This document shows positions 27,385-36,891 of a stretch of 64,000 nucleotides of DNA, piece after piece (position 1 is the stretch's first letter; each line of letters starts with the position of its first letter). Source of the stretch: Chitinophaga pinensis (GTDB lineage: Bacteria; Bacteroidota; Bacteroidia; Chitinophagales; Chitinophagaceae); assembly GCF_007896845.1 (NCBI RefSeq), contig NZ_VOHS01000012.1:1-64000 (forward strand). Reading direction: 5' to 3'. The translations under genes and the position numbers were made by a program. Below the pieces are notes generated by a model, which worked only from the letters and a program-made list of their open reading frames with translations, was not told where the DNA came from and searched no databases.

Positions 27385-28782
27385 ATGTTACTAACAATTA
27401 CGACGAGACATACGCCCGCGACAGACCTCGGGTATCTGTTGCATAAACACCCCGCAAAAGTGCAGGACATAGGACTGTCTAAAGGGAAAGCACATATATT
27501 TTACCCCGTTGCAAACGAACAGGAATGTACCTGTGCCATGGTACTGGATATTGATCCGGTAGGATTGGTGCGTACCAATGATGGCTCTTCGGGCAATAGC
27601 TTCGCACTGGAGCAGTATGTGAATGACAGGCCCTATGTGGCGTCCTCCATCATGAGTAATGCTATTTCAAAAGCGTTTGCCTCCGCTTTAAATGGCAAGT
27701 GTAAGGATAAACCTGAACTGGTAGATATGCCCCTGCCATTTGAAGTGAAACTCTCTGTATTACCGGTAAATGGCGGAGAACAGCTGTTATTGAGAATGTT
27801 TGAGCCGCTGGGGTATACGGTCACTGCCACAAGGTATACACTGGATGACAAATTCCCCGAATGGGGGAATAGCCGTTATTTTACAGTTGTCCTGAAACAT
27901 ACAGTGACCTTACAGACACTGCTTACGCATCTGTATATTCTGATTCCTGTTCTGGATAATGATAAACATTACTGGGTAAATAAGGAAGAGGTAGAGAAAC
28001 TGCTGGCAAAAGGAAAAGGCTGGCTGGATAAGCATCCGGAGCGTGAACTGATTTCCAGACGCTATCTGCGTCATCAGAAAAGCCTGATGAATGATGCGAT
28101 GGCGATGCTGATGAAAGACGATATTCCGGAGGATATAGTGGAAGCGGAACTGATTCCCGAGCCGGAGATCTCTACGCCTAAACTACATGATTCCAGATTA
28201 CAGATAGTATGTGATGAATTGCTCAGTACACCTGTAAAATCTGTTCTCGACCTTGGTTGTGGAGAAGGTAAACTCCTGAAACGCTTAATGACGCATCAGC
28301 AACTGACGCATATTACGGGTATGGATGTTTCTTCCCGCACGCTGGAAATAGCATACCGCAGATTAAAATATTATCAGCTGCCTGATAACCAACGTAAGCG
28401 TCTCCGGCTGATATTAGGCTCTCTTGTATACAGGGACCGCCGGATGGAAGGTTTTGATGCAGCCGCATTGGTGGAAGTGATCGAGCATCTGGATACTGTG
28501 CGGCTCAAAGCGATGGAGAAGTGTGTATTTGAATATGCAAAGCCGGGTAAAGTAGTGGTGACCACACCTAACAAAGAATGGAATGTCACCTTTACTGAAG
28601 ATGAAAGTATGATGCGGCACAGCGATCACCGCTTTGAATGGACACGCGCTCAGTTCAGTGACTGGTGTGAGAAAGTAAGTACAACTTATGGGTATACTTA
28701 TGTCATCAAAGCAATAGGTGAAGAAGCGGAGCATGTAGGTGCGCCTACGCAAATGGCCATCTTTACACTAATTAAGAATTAG
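27385..28782 (+). CDS. hen1: Hen1: 3'-terminal RNA ribose 2'-O-methyltransferase
   Basis: 465 residues. The N-terminal half (1-240) is the bacterial Hen1 N-domain that binds the Pnkp ligase. The C-terminal SAM methyltransferase shows LDLGCGEG (288-295), GMDVSSRTLEIA (312-323), and the metal ligands EVIEH (364-368) plus a downstream His (412/415 in RHSDHRFEW). That is the Mn-binding EXXEH...H set of Hen1. The enzyme methylates the 2'-OH at an RNA 3' end before ligation, so repaired tRNAs resist re-cleavage by ribotoxins. It lies directly before pnkp, separated only by a repeat-rich spacer. No frame defects. Confidence 0.95.
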   Translation: MLLTITTRHTPATDLGYLLHKHPAKVQDIGLSKGKAHIFYPVANEQECTCAMVLDIDPVGLVRTNDGSSGNSFALEQYVNDRPYVASSIMSNAISKAFASALNGKCKDKPELVDMPLPFEVKLSVLPVNGGEQLLLRMFEPLGYTVTATRYTLDDKFPEWGNSRYFTVVLKHTVTLQTLLTHLYILIPVLDNDKHYWVNKEEVEKLLAKGKGWLDKHPERELISRRYLRHQKSLMNDAMAMLMKDDIPEDIVEAELIPEPEISTPKLHDSRLQIVCDELLSTPVKSVLDLGCGEGKLLKRLMTHQQLTHITGMDVSSRTLEIAYRRLKYYQLPDNQRKRLRLILGSLVYRDRRMEGFDAAALVEVIEHLDTVRLKAMEKCVFEYAKPGKVVVTTPNKEWNVTFTEDESMMRHSDHRFEWTRAQFSDWCEKVSTTYGYTYVIKAIGEEAEHVGAPTQMAIFTLIKN

Positions 28783-28862
28783 GTATTAAGAATCAGGAAT
28801 TGGTTGTTAAGAAAAGCTGATTCCTGATTATTTCCTGATTCAATTTTTAATTTTTAATTCCC
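28776..28862. repeat. Heptad AT-rich repeats in inverted arrangement between hen1 and pnkp
   Basis: ATTAAGAATTAGG, TATTAAGAATCAGGAATT on the left face TTCCTGATT, TTTCCTGATTC and TTTTTAATTTTTAATTCC on the right, giving 7-base-periodic blocks (AATTAAG/AATTAGG/AATCAGG) in opposite orientations. The same blocks recur at three other intergenic sites in this window. The function is unknown; such blocks are probably a dispersed repeat family. Confidence 0.75.
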
Positions 28863-28866
28863 TTTA

Positions 28867-31410
28867 ATGAACATACAAGTACCTGAATTATCCCTGATCG
28901 TACTGATCGGCGCGACGGGGTCAGGAAAGAGCACTTTCGCAAAAAAATGGTTCGGTGCTGCGGAGATTGTAAGCAGTGATAGTTGCCGGGAAATGGTAAG
29001 CAATAGCGAGAACGCGATGGATGCATCTGCTGATGCTTTCGATCTGCTTTATTATATCGTTGGTAAACGATTGAAGCGTGGCCTGCTGACTGTGGTAGAT
29101 GCAACTAATGTACGACCTGAAGACAGAAAGCAGCTGGTGGCATTGGCAAGAGAATATCACACCCTGCCGGTGGCCATTGTTATGAATATGCCGGATACCG
29201 TGTGTTTGTCCCGCAATGAAATGCGTACAGAGAGAACCTTGCCGGTACATGTAGTCAACAGTCATATTAACTCTTTAAAAAGAGGTATCAGCAAACTGAA
29301 AACAGAAGGGTTCCGCAAGATATTTGAGTTCCGTACGGAAGCAGAAGTGGCTGATATTACAGGGATTGACCGTGAACCATTGTGGACTGTAAAGAAAGAA
29401 GAACACGGTCCTTTTGATATCATCGGTGATATACACGGTTGTTACGACGAACTGTGTGCATTGCTCACAAAGCTGGGACATACGGTGGATGCAGCAACAC
29501 ATCGCGTTGATGTATTGACAGGCAGGAAGCTGTTGTTTCTGGGAGATCTTTGTGACAGAGGACCTGCAAGTCCGGCGGTATTTAAACTGGTCATGCATAC
29601 AGTGAAAGAAGGAACCGCACTTTGCGTACCGGGTAATCACGACATGAAACTGTTGAAATATCTGCGGGGCAGTAATGTAAAACTCAGTCACGGATTGAAA
29701 GCGACAGTAGATCAACTGGCAGAAGAGGATACCGCTTTCATCGAAGAGCTAAAAGTATTTCTCGATAGTCTTATCAGTCACTATGTACTGGATGGCGGTA
29801 AACTGGTAGTCGCGCATGCCGGATTAAAAGAAGAGATGCAGGGCAGGGGTTCCGGAGCAGTACGTGAATTCTGTTTGTATGGCGAAACGACCGGAGAGAT
29901 CGATGAATTCGGCCTGCCGGTAAGATACAACTGGGCATCCAATTATAAAGGAAAGGCAATGGTGGTATACGGACATACGCCGGTATATGAACCACAGTGG
30001 TTTAATAATACCATTGATATCGATACGGGTTGTGTGTTCGGCGGTAAACTGACGGCCTTGCGTTATCCGGAAAAAGAACTGATCAATGTACCTGCTCTGG
30101 CTACTTATATGGAACCTACGCGTCCGCTCAGGATGCCGGGTACAGGCAATAACCTGCAGCATGAACAGGATGATGTATTGGATATAGAAGATCTTATGGG
30201 CAAACAGGTGATAGAAACCCGTCTGCTCAATCTGGTGACCGTCAGGGAGGACTATACCGCGGCAGCACTGGAAACCATGAGCCGTTTCAGCATACATCCC
30301 AAATGGCTGATCTATCTGCCACCAACCATGTCGCCTACGGAAACAAGCACCTTACCAGATTATCTGGAACATCCTGCCGGCGCTTTCAGCTATTATAAAA
30401 AGAATGACGTCACAAAGGTGATCTGTGAGGAAAAACACATGGGTTCGAGAGCTGTTGTGATTGTCTGCAAAGATAGTACGGTGGTCAGCAGGCGCTTCGG
30501 TCTGGAAGAGGACAGCATTGGTACCTGTTACACCCGCACAGGAAGGGTCTTCTTCACTGACAAAGAACTGGAACAGGCTTTCCTTGGGATGGTAAGAGAC
30601 GCCCTTACTGCCCGGAACTTCTGGGAGGAGATGGAGACGGACTGGGTGTGTCTGGACTGTGAACTGATGCCCTGGAATGCGAAAGCACAAGCCTTGTTAC
30701 AGCACCAATATGCTGCTACAGGAGCGGCGGCCGTACATGCCATGACAGAAGTAGTGGAAACACTCCGTATCGCTGACCACCTGCCAGAAACGGCTCCTTT
30801 GCTGAAAGGGTATGAGGAGCGGGCAGAGATGTGCAGGCTGTTTGTGGAGGCTTACAGACAGTATTGCTGGGAGGTGAAATCACTTGCAGATTATCAGCTG
30901 GCGCCTTTTCATATTATGGCCACCGAAGGCAGGACATATTTCGATAAAGACCACGTCTGGCATATAGAAACGATCGCCCGTTATTGCGGTGGAGAAGGGA
31001 ATCCCCTGATCCCCACTAACTGGAAACTGGTAGATCTGGAGGATGCAGAAAGCGTAGCGGATGCTGTCAACTGGTGGGAAGCCCTGACTGCCAAAGGAGG
31101 GGAGGGAATGGTGGTGAAATCACTTTCTTTTATTGAAAGAGGCAGTAAAGGTCTTTTACAGCCCGCTATAAAGATCAGAGGGCGGGAATATCTGCGGATA
31201 ATATATGGGCCTGAATATACCCTTGAGGCTAATCTGACCCGGTTAAAGAAGAGAGGATCAGGAGCCAAGCGTGCATTGGCGCTCCGGGAATTTGCACTGG
31301 GGGTACAGGCAATAGAACACTTTGTAGCGAAGGAGCCTTTGCGGAAAGTGCATCAGTGTGTCTTCGGACTGCTGGCATTGGAAAGTGAACCGGTTGATCC
31401 GAGATTATAA
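28867..31410 (+). CDS. pnkp: Pnkp: RNA repair polynucleotide kinase-phosphatase-ligase
   Basis: 847 residues in three modules. The N-terminal kinase has the P-loop GATGSGKS (15-22). The central metallophosphoesterase (about 180-400) has GDIHG (187-191), GDLCDRG (226-232), GNHD (256-259) and YGHTPV. The C-terminal RNA ligase (about 460-847) has the adenylation lysine in EEKHMG (Lys523) and GGEGMVVK further on. The enzyme heals ends (5'-OH kinase, 2',3'-phosphatase) and, with Hen1, seals broken RNA. It is preceded by hen1 and followed by a strong terminator. It is complete, and the order of modules is as in described bacterial Pnkp. Confidence 0.96.
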   Translation: MNIQVPELSLIVLIGATGSGKSTFAKKWFGAAEIVSSDSCREMVSNSENAMDASADAFDLLYYIVGKRLKRGLLTVVDATNVRPEDRKQLVALAREYHTLPVAIVMNMPDTVCLSRNEMRTERTLPVHVVNSHINSLKRGISKLKTEGFRKIFEFRTEAEVADITGIDREPLWTVKKEEHGPFDIIGDIHGCYDELCALLTKLGHTVDAATHRVDVLTGRKLLFLGDLCDRGPASPAVFKLVMHTVKEGTALCVPGNHDMKLLKYLRGSNVKLSHGLKATVDQLAEEDTAFIEELKVFLDSLISHYVLDGGKLVVAHAGLKEEMQGRGSGAVREFCLYGETTGEIDEFGLPVRYNWASNYKGKAMVVYGHTPVYEPQWFNNTIDIDTGCVFGGKLTALRYPEKELINVPALATYMEPTRPLRMPGTGNNLQHEQDDVLDIEDLMGKQVIETRLLNLVTVREDYTAAALETMSRFSIHPKWLIYLPPTMSPTETSTLPDYLEHPAGAFSYYKKNDVTKVICEEKHMGSRAVVIVCKDSTVVSRRFGLEEDSIGTCYTRTGRVFFTDKELEQAFLGMVRDALTARNFWEEMETDWVCLDCELMPWNAKAQALLQHQYAATGAAAVHAMTEVVETLRIADHLPETAPLLKGYEERAEMCRLFVEAYRQYCWEVKSLADYQLAPFHIMATEGRTYFDKDHVWHIETIARYCGGEGNPLIPTNWKLVDLEDAESVADAVNWWEALTAKGGEGMVVKSLSFIERGSKGLLQPAIKIRGREYLRIIYGPEYTLEANLTRLKKRGSGAKRALALREFALGVQAIEHFVAKEPLRKVHQCVFGLLALESEPVDPRL

Positions 31411-31429
31411 AACAAGAGCGTAGTCGTTA

Positions 31430-31464
31430 GCGCCCGTATCAGCATCTGATACGGGCGCTTTTTT
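31430..31464 (+). terminator. Terminator of the hen1-pnkp unit
   Basis: A perfect 13-bp stem, GCGCCCGTATCAG / CTGATACGGGCGC with a 3-nt loop, is followed by TTTTTTG. Confidence 0.92.
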
Positions 31465-31481
31465 GTTGTTCACTGATAGCC

Positions 31482-31516
31482 GCTATTCCTGATTCCTCCT
31501 TCCTAATTCTTAATTG
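31482..31516. repeat. Heptad AT-rich repeat block (GCTATTCCTGATTC...TAATTCTTAATTG)
   Basis: On the minus strand it reads AATTAAGAATTAGG followed by GAATCAGGAATAG, the same units as at 28776-28862. It lies between the pnkp terminator and the ECF sigma gene. Confidence 0.65.
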
Positions 31517-31586
31517 CATATGCATAAATCGCGATTTTGTTTTTATTTTGTGCCTCCGCTTACAAAAAAGATGATACGAACTACTG

Positions 31587-32228
31587 ATGCATGAGCAGTG
31601 GACAGACAGACAACGGTATGAACAGTTGTTCAGGGACCATTATCAACCATTATGCCTTTTTGCTTATAGCTACCTGAAAGATATGGAAGCTGCAAAAGAT
31701 GTAGTGCAGGACTTCTTTTTCCGTTGCTGGGGCAAACGCGACACCCTGCCTACGCCAGATAGTTTCGAGAAATATGCCTTCCGTGCCATCCGTAATGGCG
31801 TCATCAACTACCAGAACAGCGCAGCTACCCGCACTAAACACAATGTACAATCCGCCGCCCCTGATGCCTATGATCCTCAGAGGGAAGAGGCCATATTGCA
31901 AAAAGAAGACGAATTGAAAGCCGCTTTACTGCTGGCTGTGCAACGTTTACCGGAACAGCGGCGTAAGATATTTTTGCTCAGCAATGGAGAAGGCTATAAG
32001 TACAGCGAAATTGCTGAACAGCTCAATATTTCCCTGAATACCGTGAAGACCCAGCTTCGCAAAGCCTATGAGACGCTCAGACAAGAACGTGAAAGGCTGG
32101 AAAAGCTGCTTATCTCGCTGGTAATCTTCAAGATCCTGTATACTTCACTATTTTTTAAAAAAAAGTTGTGGAGGGCAGTCACCCTTTTTTACACCTCACC
32201 TGTCATTATAGTAGTAGCCCATGGATAA
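31587..32228 (+). CDS. ECF sigma factor (FecI/RpoE-like)
   Basis: 213 residues. Region 2 is about 12-80 (LFRDHYQPLCLFAYSYLKDMEAAKDVVQDFFFRCW). Region 4 is about 120-175 with the HTH YSEIAEQLNISLNTVKTQLRKAYETL. A hydrophobic C-terminal tail (about 180-213) is common in Bacteroidota ECF factors paired with FecR. Its last codons overlap the fecR start (32221-32228). It should direct transcription of the SusC/SusD locus that follows, once released by FecR. Confidence 0.92.
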   Translation: MHEQWTDRQRYEQLFRDHYQPLCLFAYSYLKDMEAAKDVVQDFFFRCWGKRDTLPTPDSFEKYAFRAIRNGVINYQNSAATRTKHNVQSAAPDAYDPQREEAILQKEDELKAALLLAVQRLPEQRRKIFLLSNGEGYKYSEIAEQLNISLNTVKTQLRKAYETLRQERERLEKLLISLVIFKILYTSLFFKKKLWRAVTLFYTSPVIIVVAHG

Positions 32229-33375
32229 CAGTAAAAAGAATATCGATAACGATAAACTGCTCCATTATCTGGAAAATGGTCAAACGCAGGACTATTCTGA
32301 TTTAAATGAATCAGAACAGGCATTGCTGCGCCAGTATCAGGCCATAAAAGATGAACTGGATCTGAAAGAATGGGCAAAAGCAGATGTAGCTGAAGGCTGG
32401 GAAGCGCTTACGCAACGTCTGGAACGGCAGGATACTGACTGGACGATGCCACGGAACACCCGTGTGCGTCCTATGTGGCGATATGCAGCAGCTGCTGCCG
32501 TATTGTTACTGGCAGGCGCTGCGTGGTATTATTTCCGGTATGCTGGTCAGCATGCATCTCAGATAGCCGTCAGATCAACCGAAAATCAATCTCCTTCGGC
32601 CATTACACTGCTGACAGCAGAAGGAGACGAGGTGCAGCTGGATACGCTCAGCAGACTTAAGGGGGCAACAGCAGTAAGTGGTGAAGAACTGATATATGAG
32701 AAGGGACAGGGAACGAACGATCATATTTCCTATAATACACTGATAGTGCCCAGAGGGTACACGTATCATTTGGTACTGTCAGATGGCACAAAAGTATGGC
32801 TGAATGCTGATACCCGTCTCCGATATCCATCACGATTCCCACAGGATGCGCGTCTTGTAACCGTAGAAGGGGAAGCCTATTTTGAAGTGGCAACAGATGC
32901 CGCCCGGCCATTTACAGTACAGAGCAATCATGCATCAATCAAAGTTTTAGGGACAGCTTTTAACATTAATACGTACGAAAACAATATTGCGGCTACACTG
33001 GTACAAGGGAAAATAGTAGTGCATCATAAGGGGGACAGCACTTACCTGAAACCGGGACAGCAATTGCTCAGCAAGGCGCCATACGACAATACAAAGGTCC
33101 GTAATGTAGATACAGAAATATATACGGCCTGGAAAGATGGAGAACTGGTCTTTGCTGAAACGACGCTGGAAGATATCTGCCGCCGTCTTGAGCGGATATA
33201 CAATTATAAGATCATTCTGCCTGAGGGCGAAATAAGGGAGCGTAAGATCGAAGCCAATCTGCCACAATACAAAGAAATCAGCACCATAACAGAATTACTT
33301 GAGAAAATGACAGCTATTCATTTTAATGTCAACCAAAAAGAGAGAATAATAACAGGTTATGCAGTAAACAAGTAG
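32221..33375 (+). CDS. FecR-family anti-sigma factor
   Basis: 384 residues. A cytosolic N-terminus of about 85 residues binds the sigma factor. A transmembrane segment (about 86-108; MWRYAAAAAVLLLAGAAWYYF) and a periplasmic FecR domain (about 165-290; LSDGTKVWLNADTRLRYPSRF, VEGEAYFEVATDAARPF) follow. The C-terminal domain (about 310-384; LEDICRRLERIYNYKIILPEG) is DUF4974-like, which resembles the STN fold. It overlaps the sigma gene by 8 bases. In this family the SusC STN domain signals to FecR, which frees the sigma factor. The downstream SusC does carry an STN domain. Confidence 0.93.
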   Translation: MDNSKKNIDNDKLLHYLENGQTQDYSDLNESEQALLRQYQAIKDELDLKEWAKADVAEGWEALTQRLERQDTDWTMPRNTRVRPMWRYAAAAAVLLLAGAAWYYFRYAGQHASQIAVRSTENQSPSAITLLTAEGDEVQLDTLSRLKGATAVSGEELIYEKGQGTNDHISYNTLIVPRGYTYHLVLSDGTKVWLNADTRLRYPSRFPQDARLVTVEGEAYFEVATDAARPFTVQSNHASIKVLGTAFNINTYENNIAATLVQGKIVVHHKGDSTYLKPGQQLLSKAPYDNTKVRNVDTEIYTAWKDGELVFAETTLEDICRRLERIYNYKIILPEGEIRERKIEANLPQYKEISTITELLEKMTAIHFNVNQKERIITGYAVNK

Positions 33376-33395
33376 CACAATCACAGCCAAAAAAA

Positions 33396-33458
33396 GACGG
33401 GTCCTGGTTGCAACAAGACCCGCCCTAAGTAAAAACCTGTTCCTTGTCGGAGACAAGG
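33396..33458 (+). promoter_or_regulatory. Two hairpins in the fecR-susC leader
   Basis: First hairpin: GACGGGTC (33396-33403) with GACCCGCC (33417-33424), one mismatch. Second: CCTTGTC (33442-33448) with GACAAGG (33452-33458), a perfect 7-bp stem with a 3-nt loop. They lie in the leader 37-99 bases before the SusC start. No T-run follows, so they are not simple terminators; they may stabilise the mRNA or control susC translation. Confidence 0.55.
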
Positions 33459-33494
33459 AGTGGGGTTCTATTACCTAAAATCTCATTAAAAGTA

Positions 33495-36400
33495 ATGAAA
33501 AAAAAGTATTGTTATGGAAGCCGTTTAAGGCGGGGCGCAGTATGGTTACTGCTCGCAGCTGCTCCTGCCGGGCTTTTTTCTTCACTATCCCTCATGCCCG
33601 TCGGTGTCTACGCGCAAGCACCGGCCACACCCGGCATCACCCTTGATGTAAAGAATATCACTGTACCTGCATTACTGAATGAAATTAGAAAACAGGTCGG
33701 CCTACGCTTTATCTATGATCAGGAAGAGCTGAAAAAGCTGCCTCCTGTGACCATGCGCGTGAAAAACGCCACCCTTGATGAAGTACTGCGCAAAGTACTG
33801 AGCAACTCCCGCCTTTCCTGGAACGTGGAAAATGGTGTGCTGGTGATCAAACGTGGTACACCTCCGCCCACGCCGACAAACAACAATACCGTCACCGAAC
33901 AGGCGCCCCAGCTGGTGACTGTCCGCGGTACCATTACTGACGATAACAGACAGGCGCTGGGTAAGGCGACCATACTAGACCTCAAGGGTCATATAGGTGC
34001 CTTTACCGACGAAAGCGGCAACTTCGAAATAACAACCTCTCCGGACGCCATTCTGCAGGTTTCTTATATCGGTATGGAGCCACAGATGGTTCCCCTGAAA
34101 GGACGCACCTCATTGAAGATCTCTCTTGTAGCAAGGAACAATGCAAAGGAAGTCGTGGTGACCGGTATCGTTACCCGTAAGAAGGAAAGTTTTACGGGCG
34201 CTGCTGCCACTTATACCGGCGGTCAGCTAAAAACCGTAGGTAACCAGAACGTACTGCAAAGTCTGAAAACACTGGACCCTTCCTTTATTATCGTCGAAAA
34301 CAATATGGTAGGTGCTAACCCGAATGCAATGCCCAATATTGAGATCCGTGGTAAAAGCAGCCTTATCTCCGTTCAGACGCAATCCAACGCAAACGCCAAT
34401 CAGCCATTATTTATATTAGATGGTTTTGAAACAACCTTACAGGTGATCAACGATCTGGATATGAACCGTGTGGCAGCTATCACCGTGCTGAAAGATGCGG
34501 CATCTACCGCTCTTTATGGTGCGCGTGCTGCCAATGGAGTGGTCGTGATTGAAACACTGAAGCCAAAGCCCGGTGCTATGCGCGTGAGCTATAACTACGA
34601 CTTTCGTGTGGAAGCGCCTGACCTGACCAGCTATAACATGATGAACGCAGCAGAGAAGCTGGAATATGAAAAGCTGGCAGGCAGATATAATATCAACAGA
34701 AGCACCGCCCCCCTGTATGAATCACAGATCCTGCTGGATGAACTGTATGCGAAACGTCTTACCAATGTAAAACGTGGCGTGAATACCTACTGGCTCAATG
34801 AACCGGTACGTATCGGAACTACCAACGGACATGCCCTGTATGCAGAAGGAGGAGATAACCAGATGCGCTACGGTGTAGGGGTCAATTACAAAGACCTCAA
34901 CGGTGTGATGAAAGGTTCCGGTCGTAATACCTGGGGCGCCAATATTGACCTTCAGTATCGCAAAGGAAAATTAAATATCAGCAATAAACTCTACCTGAAC
35001 GGGTATCGTGCGGATCAGTCACCATACGGTTCTTTTTCAGACTGGGTGAAGGTATTGCCATACTTCGAAAAAAGAAACCCGGACGGTTCAGTCGATCCGT
35101 ATCTTGACATCTATACAACTTCTAACAATCAGGTTGATACTGCCGGTAATCCATTGTATAACGCAACCCTCAACAGCTATGATTATACAAAGTCACAGGC
35201 TATCTCAGAAAATCTGCAGATGATCTATGACATTAACAGCGACCTGCGTATTACCGGTGGTATCAACATCACCAGTGATAACGCCACAACAAAGACTTTT
35301 CTGTCTCCGATGAATACAACGTTTATCGGGCAGACCGCCGAAAACAGAGGCACTTACGATTACGATGAACAAACGCAATACGGGTACAATGGTAACCTGA
35401 TGCTCTCCTACGGAAAACTGATCAGTAACAAACATCAGGTCAACCTGAATGCCCGTGGTGAGATCAGGAATGAACAGAATAACCGCGAAGCCTTTACTGC
35501 TGCTGGTTTTCCGGTAGGTGCACCGGGTAATCCATCTTTTGCCTATGGCTATGAGCCGGATGGTATACCTGTTTATACCAAGACAATCAGACGTAGCGTA
35601 GCCGCGCTGGCAACAGCAAGTTATATGTTCGACCGCCGCTTTCTGCTGGATGGATCTTTCCGTATGGACGGTTCTACCTCTTTCGGTACGAATAATAAAT
35701 ATTCTCCTTTCTGGTCCGCCGGTATCGGTTATAACCTGCACAATGATGCATTGCTCCGCGGTGTGAAATGGATCTCATTATTAAAGATCCGTGCAAATAT
35801 CGGTCTCACCGGTAACCAGAACTTTCAGGGACTTTCTTCTGAATCCGTATATGGTATCAATTCTTCGAATAACCAATTCGGACAGGGGTATACTATCAGG
35901 AACATCGGTAATCCCGATCTGAAATGGCAGAATTCCATGTCAACAGACATCGGTGCGGATATGTCTTTCCTGAAAGATCGTATCACATTGACGGTGGACT
36001 ACTATAAAAAGAATACAGATCCGCTCATAGCATTGGTAACAACACCATCTTCTACGGGTATCAGTGCATATCCTTTTAATATCGGTTATCAGCATACCAG
36101 CGGTGTGGAATGGAACCTGAAAGCGGCCCCTATCCGTAACCTGCGGAAAAATCTCTATCTCACACTGGGGATGACCGGCCGTTACCAGAAAAGTACCTAT
36201 GGTGGTTTCCTGACCATGATGGAGAAACAAAATGATCTGGCACAGGATAATAACTCATTACAGCGCTTCAGAGACGGAAGTAGTCCGGATGCAATATGGG
36301 CTGTACGTTCCGCCGGTATAGATCCGGGTACAGGAACAGAGGTGTTCATCAAAAAAGATGGTACAAAGTCCTTCGATTATGAAGCCAAAGATGAAGTGGT

Positions 36401-36881
36401 AGTTGGTAATGCGCAACCTAAAATGGAGGGTATCCTCAGTGCTAATCTTCGCTGGAGTGCATTTACATTCGGTATGAACATCCGCTATACTTATGGTGGC
36501 GACGTCTTTAATCAGGCCTTGTATGACCGTGTAGAAAATATCACTGTGAGAAAAGTAGCAGAAGAGAATATGGACAAACGTGCCCTGTATGAGCGCTGGA
36601 AAAAGCCGGGAGATGTCGCCCGCTTTAAGGCGATCAATAATTTCACGGCGGTGAAAATGACTTCCCGCTATGTACAGCGTAACAATTATCTGGCAGGAGA
36701 ATCGATCAATGTCAGCTATGAATTGCTAAACAAACCATGGATGCGTCAGGCCGGATTGTCTACACTGCGTTTCACAGGGTATACCAACGATGTGTTCCGT
36801 CTGGCGACTATCAAGAGCGAACGCGGTACGGACTATCCTTTCTCTAACTCCTATTCATTGAGTGTAAGAGCCACTTTCTAA
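33495..36881 (+). CDS. SusC/RagA TonB-dependent receptor with STN signalling domain
   Basis: 1128 residues from the ATG at 33495. A long signal peptide ends GVYAQ. The STN domain (about 45-120; ITLDVKNITVPALLNEIRKQVGLRFIYD) contacts TonB/FecR systems. A CarboxypepD_reg-like domain (about 140-215) is followed by the plug (about 215-330) with MPNIEIRGKSSLIS, QPLFILDGFETTLQVI and VLKDAASTALYGARAANGVVVIET, the SusC signature. The barrel ends SNSYSLSVRATF with a terminal aromatic residue. It imports a ligand together with SusD. The STN domain plus the upstream sigma/FecR pair indicates induction by the substrate itself. Substrate unknown. Confidence 0.95.
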   Translation: MKKKYCYGSRLRRGAVWLLLAAAPAGLFSSLSLMPVGVYAQAPATPGITLDVKNITVPALLNEIRKQVGLRFIYDQEELKKLPPVTMRVKNATLDEVLRKVLSNSRLSWNVENGVLVIKRGTPPPTPTNNNTVTEQAPQLVTVRGTITDDNRQALGKATILDLKGHIGAFTDESGNFEITTSPDAILQVSYIGMEPQMVPLKGRTSLKISLVARNNAKEVVVTGIVTRKKESFTGAAATYTGGQLKTVGNQNVLQSLKTLDPSFIIVENNMVGANPNAMPNIEIRGKSSLISVQTQSNANANQPLFILDGFETTLQVINDLDMNRVAAITVLKDAASTALYGARAANGVVVIETLKPKPGAMRVSYNYDFRVEAPDLTSYNMMNAAEKLEYEKLAGRYNINRSTAPLYESQILLDELYAKRLTNVKRGVNTYWLNEPVRIGTTNGHALYAEGGDNQMRYGVGVNYKDLNGVMKGSGRNTWGANIDLQYRKGKLNISNKLYLNGYRADQSPYGSFSDWVKVLPYFEKRNPDGSVDPYLDIYTTSNNQVDTAGNPLYNATLNSYDYTKSQAISENLQMIYDINSDLRITGGINITSDNATTKTFLSPMNTTFIGQTAENRGTYDYDEQTQYGYNGNLMLSYGKLISNKHQVNLNARGEIRNEQNNREAFTAAGFPVGAPGNPSFAYGYEPDGIPVYTKTIRRSVAALATASYMFDRRFLLDGSFRMDGSTSFGTNNKYSPFWSAGIGYNLHNDALLRGVKWISLLKIRANIGLTGNQNFQGLSSESVYGINSSNNQFGQGYTIRNIGNPDLKWQNSMSTDIGADMSFLKDRITLTVDYYKKNTDPLIALVTTPSSTGISAYPFNIGYQHTSGVEWNLKAAPIRNLRKNLYLTLGMTGRYQKSTYGGFLTMMEKQNDLAQDNNSLQRFRDGSSPDAIWAVRSAGIDPGTGTEVFIKKDGTKSFDYEAKDEVVVGNAQPKMEGILSANLRWSAFTFGMNIRYTYGGDVFNQALYDRVENITVRKVAEENMDKRALYERWKKPGDVARFKAINNFTAVKMTSRYVQRNNYLAGESINVSYELLNKPWMRQAGLSTLRFTGYTNDVFRLATIKSERGTDYPFSNSYSLSVRATF

Positions 36882-36891
36882 AAGTAAGATT

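Noticed and set aside
28776..28862. CRISPR array
   Set aside because: Units are 7 bases with no spacers; no cas gene in the window.
29275..29715. Minus-strand frame of 146 residues within pnkp
   Set aside because: Shadow of the phosphatase module, which is clearly the real gene.
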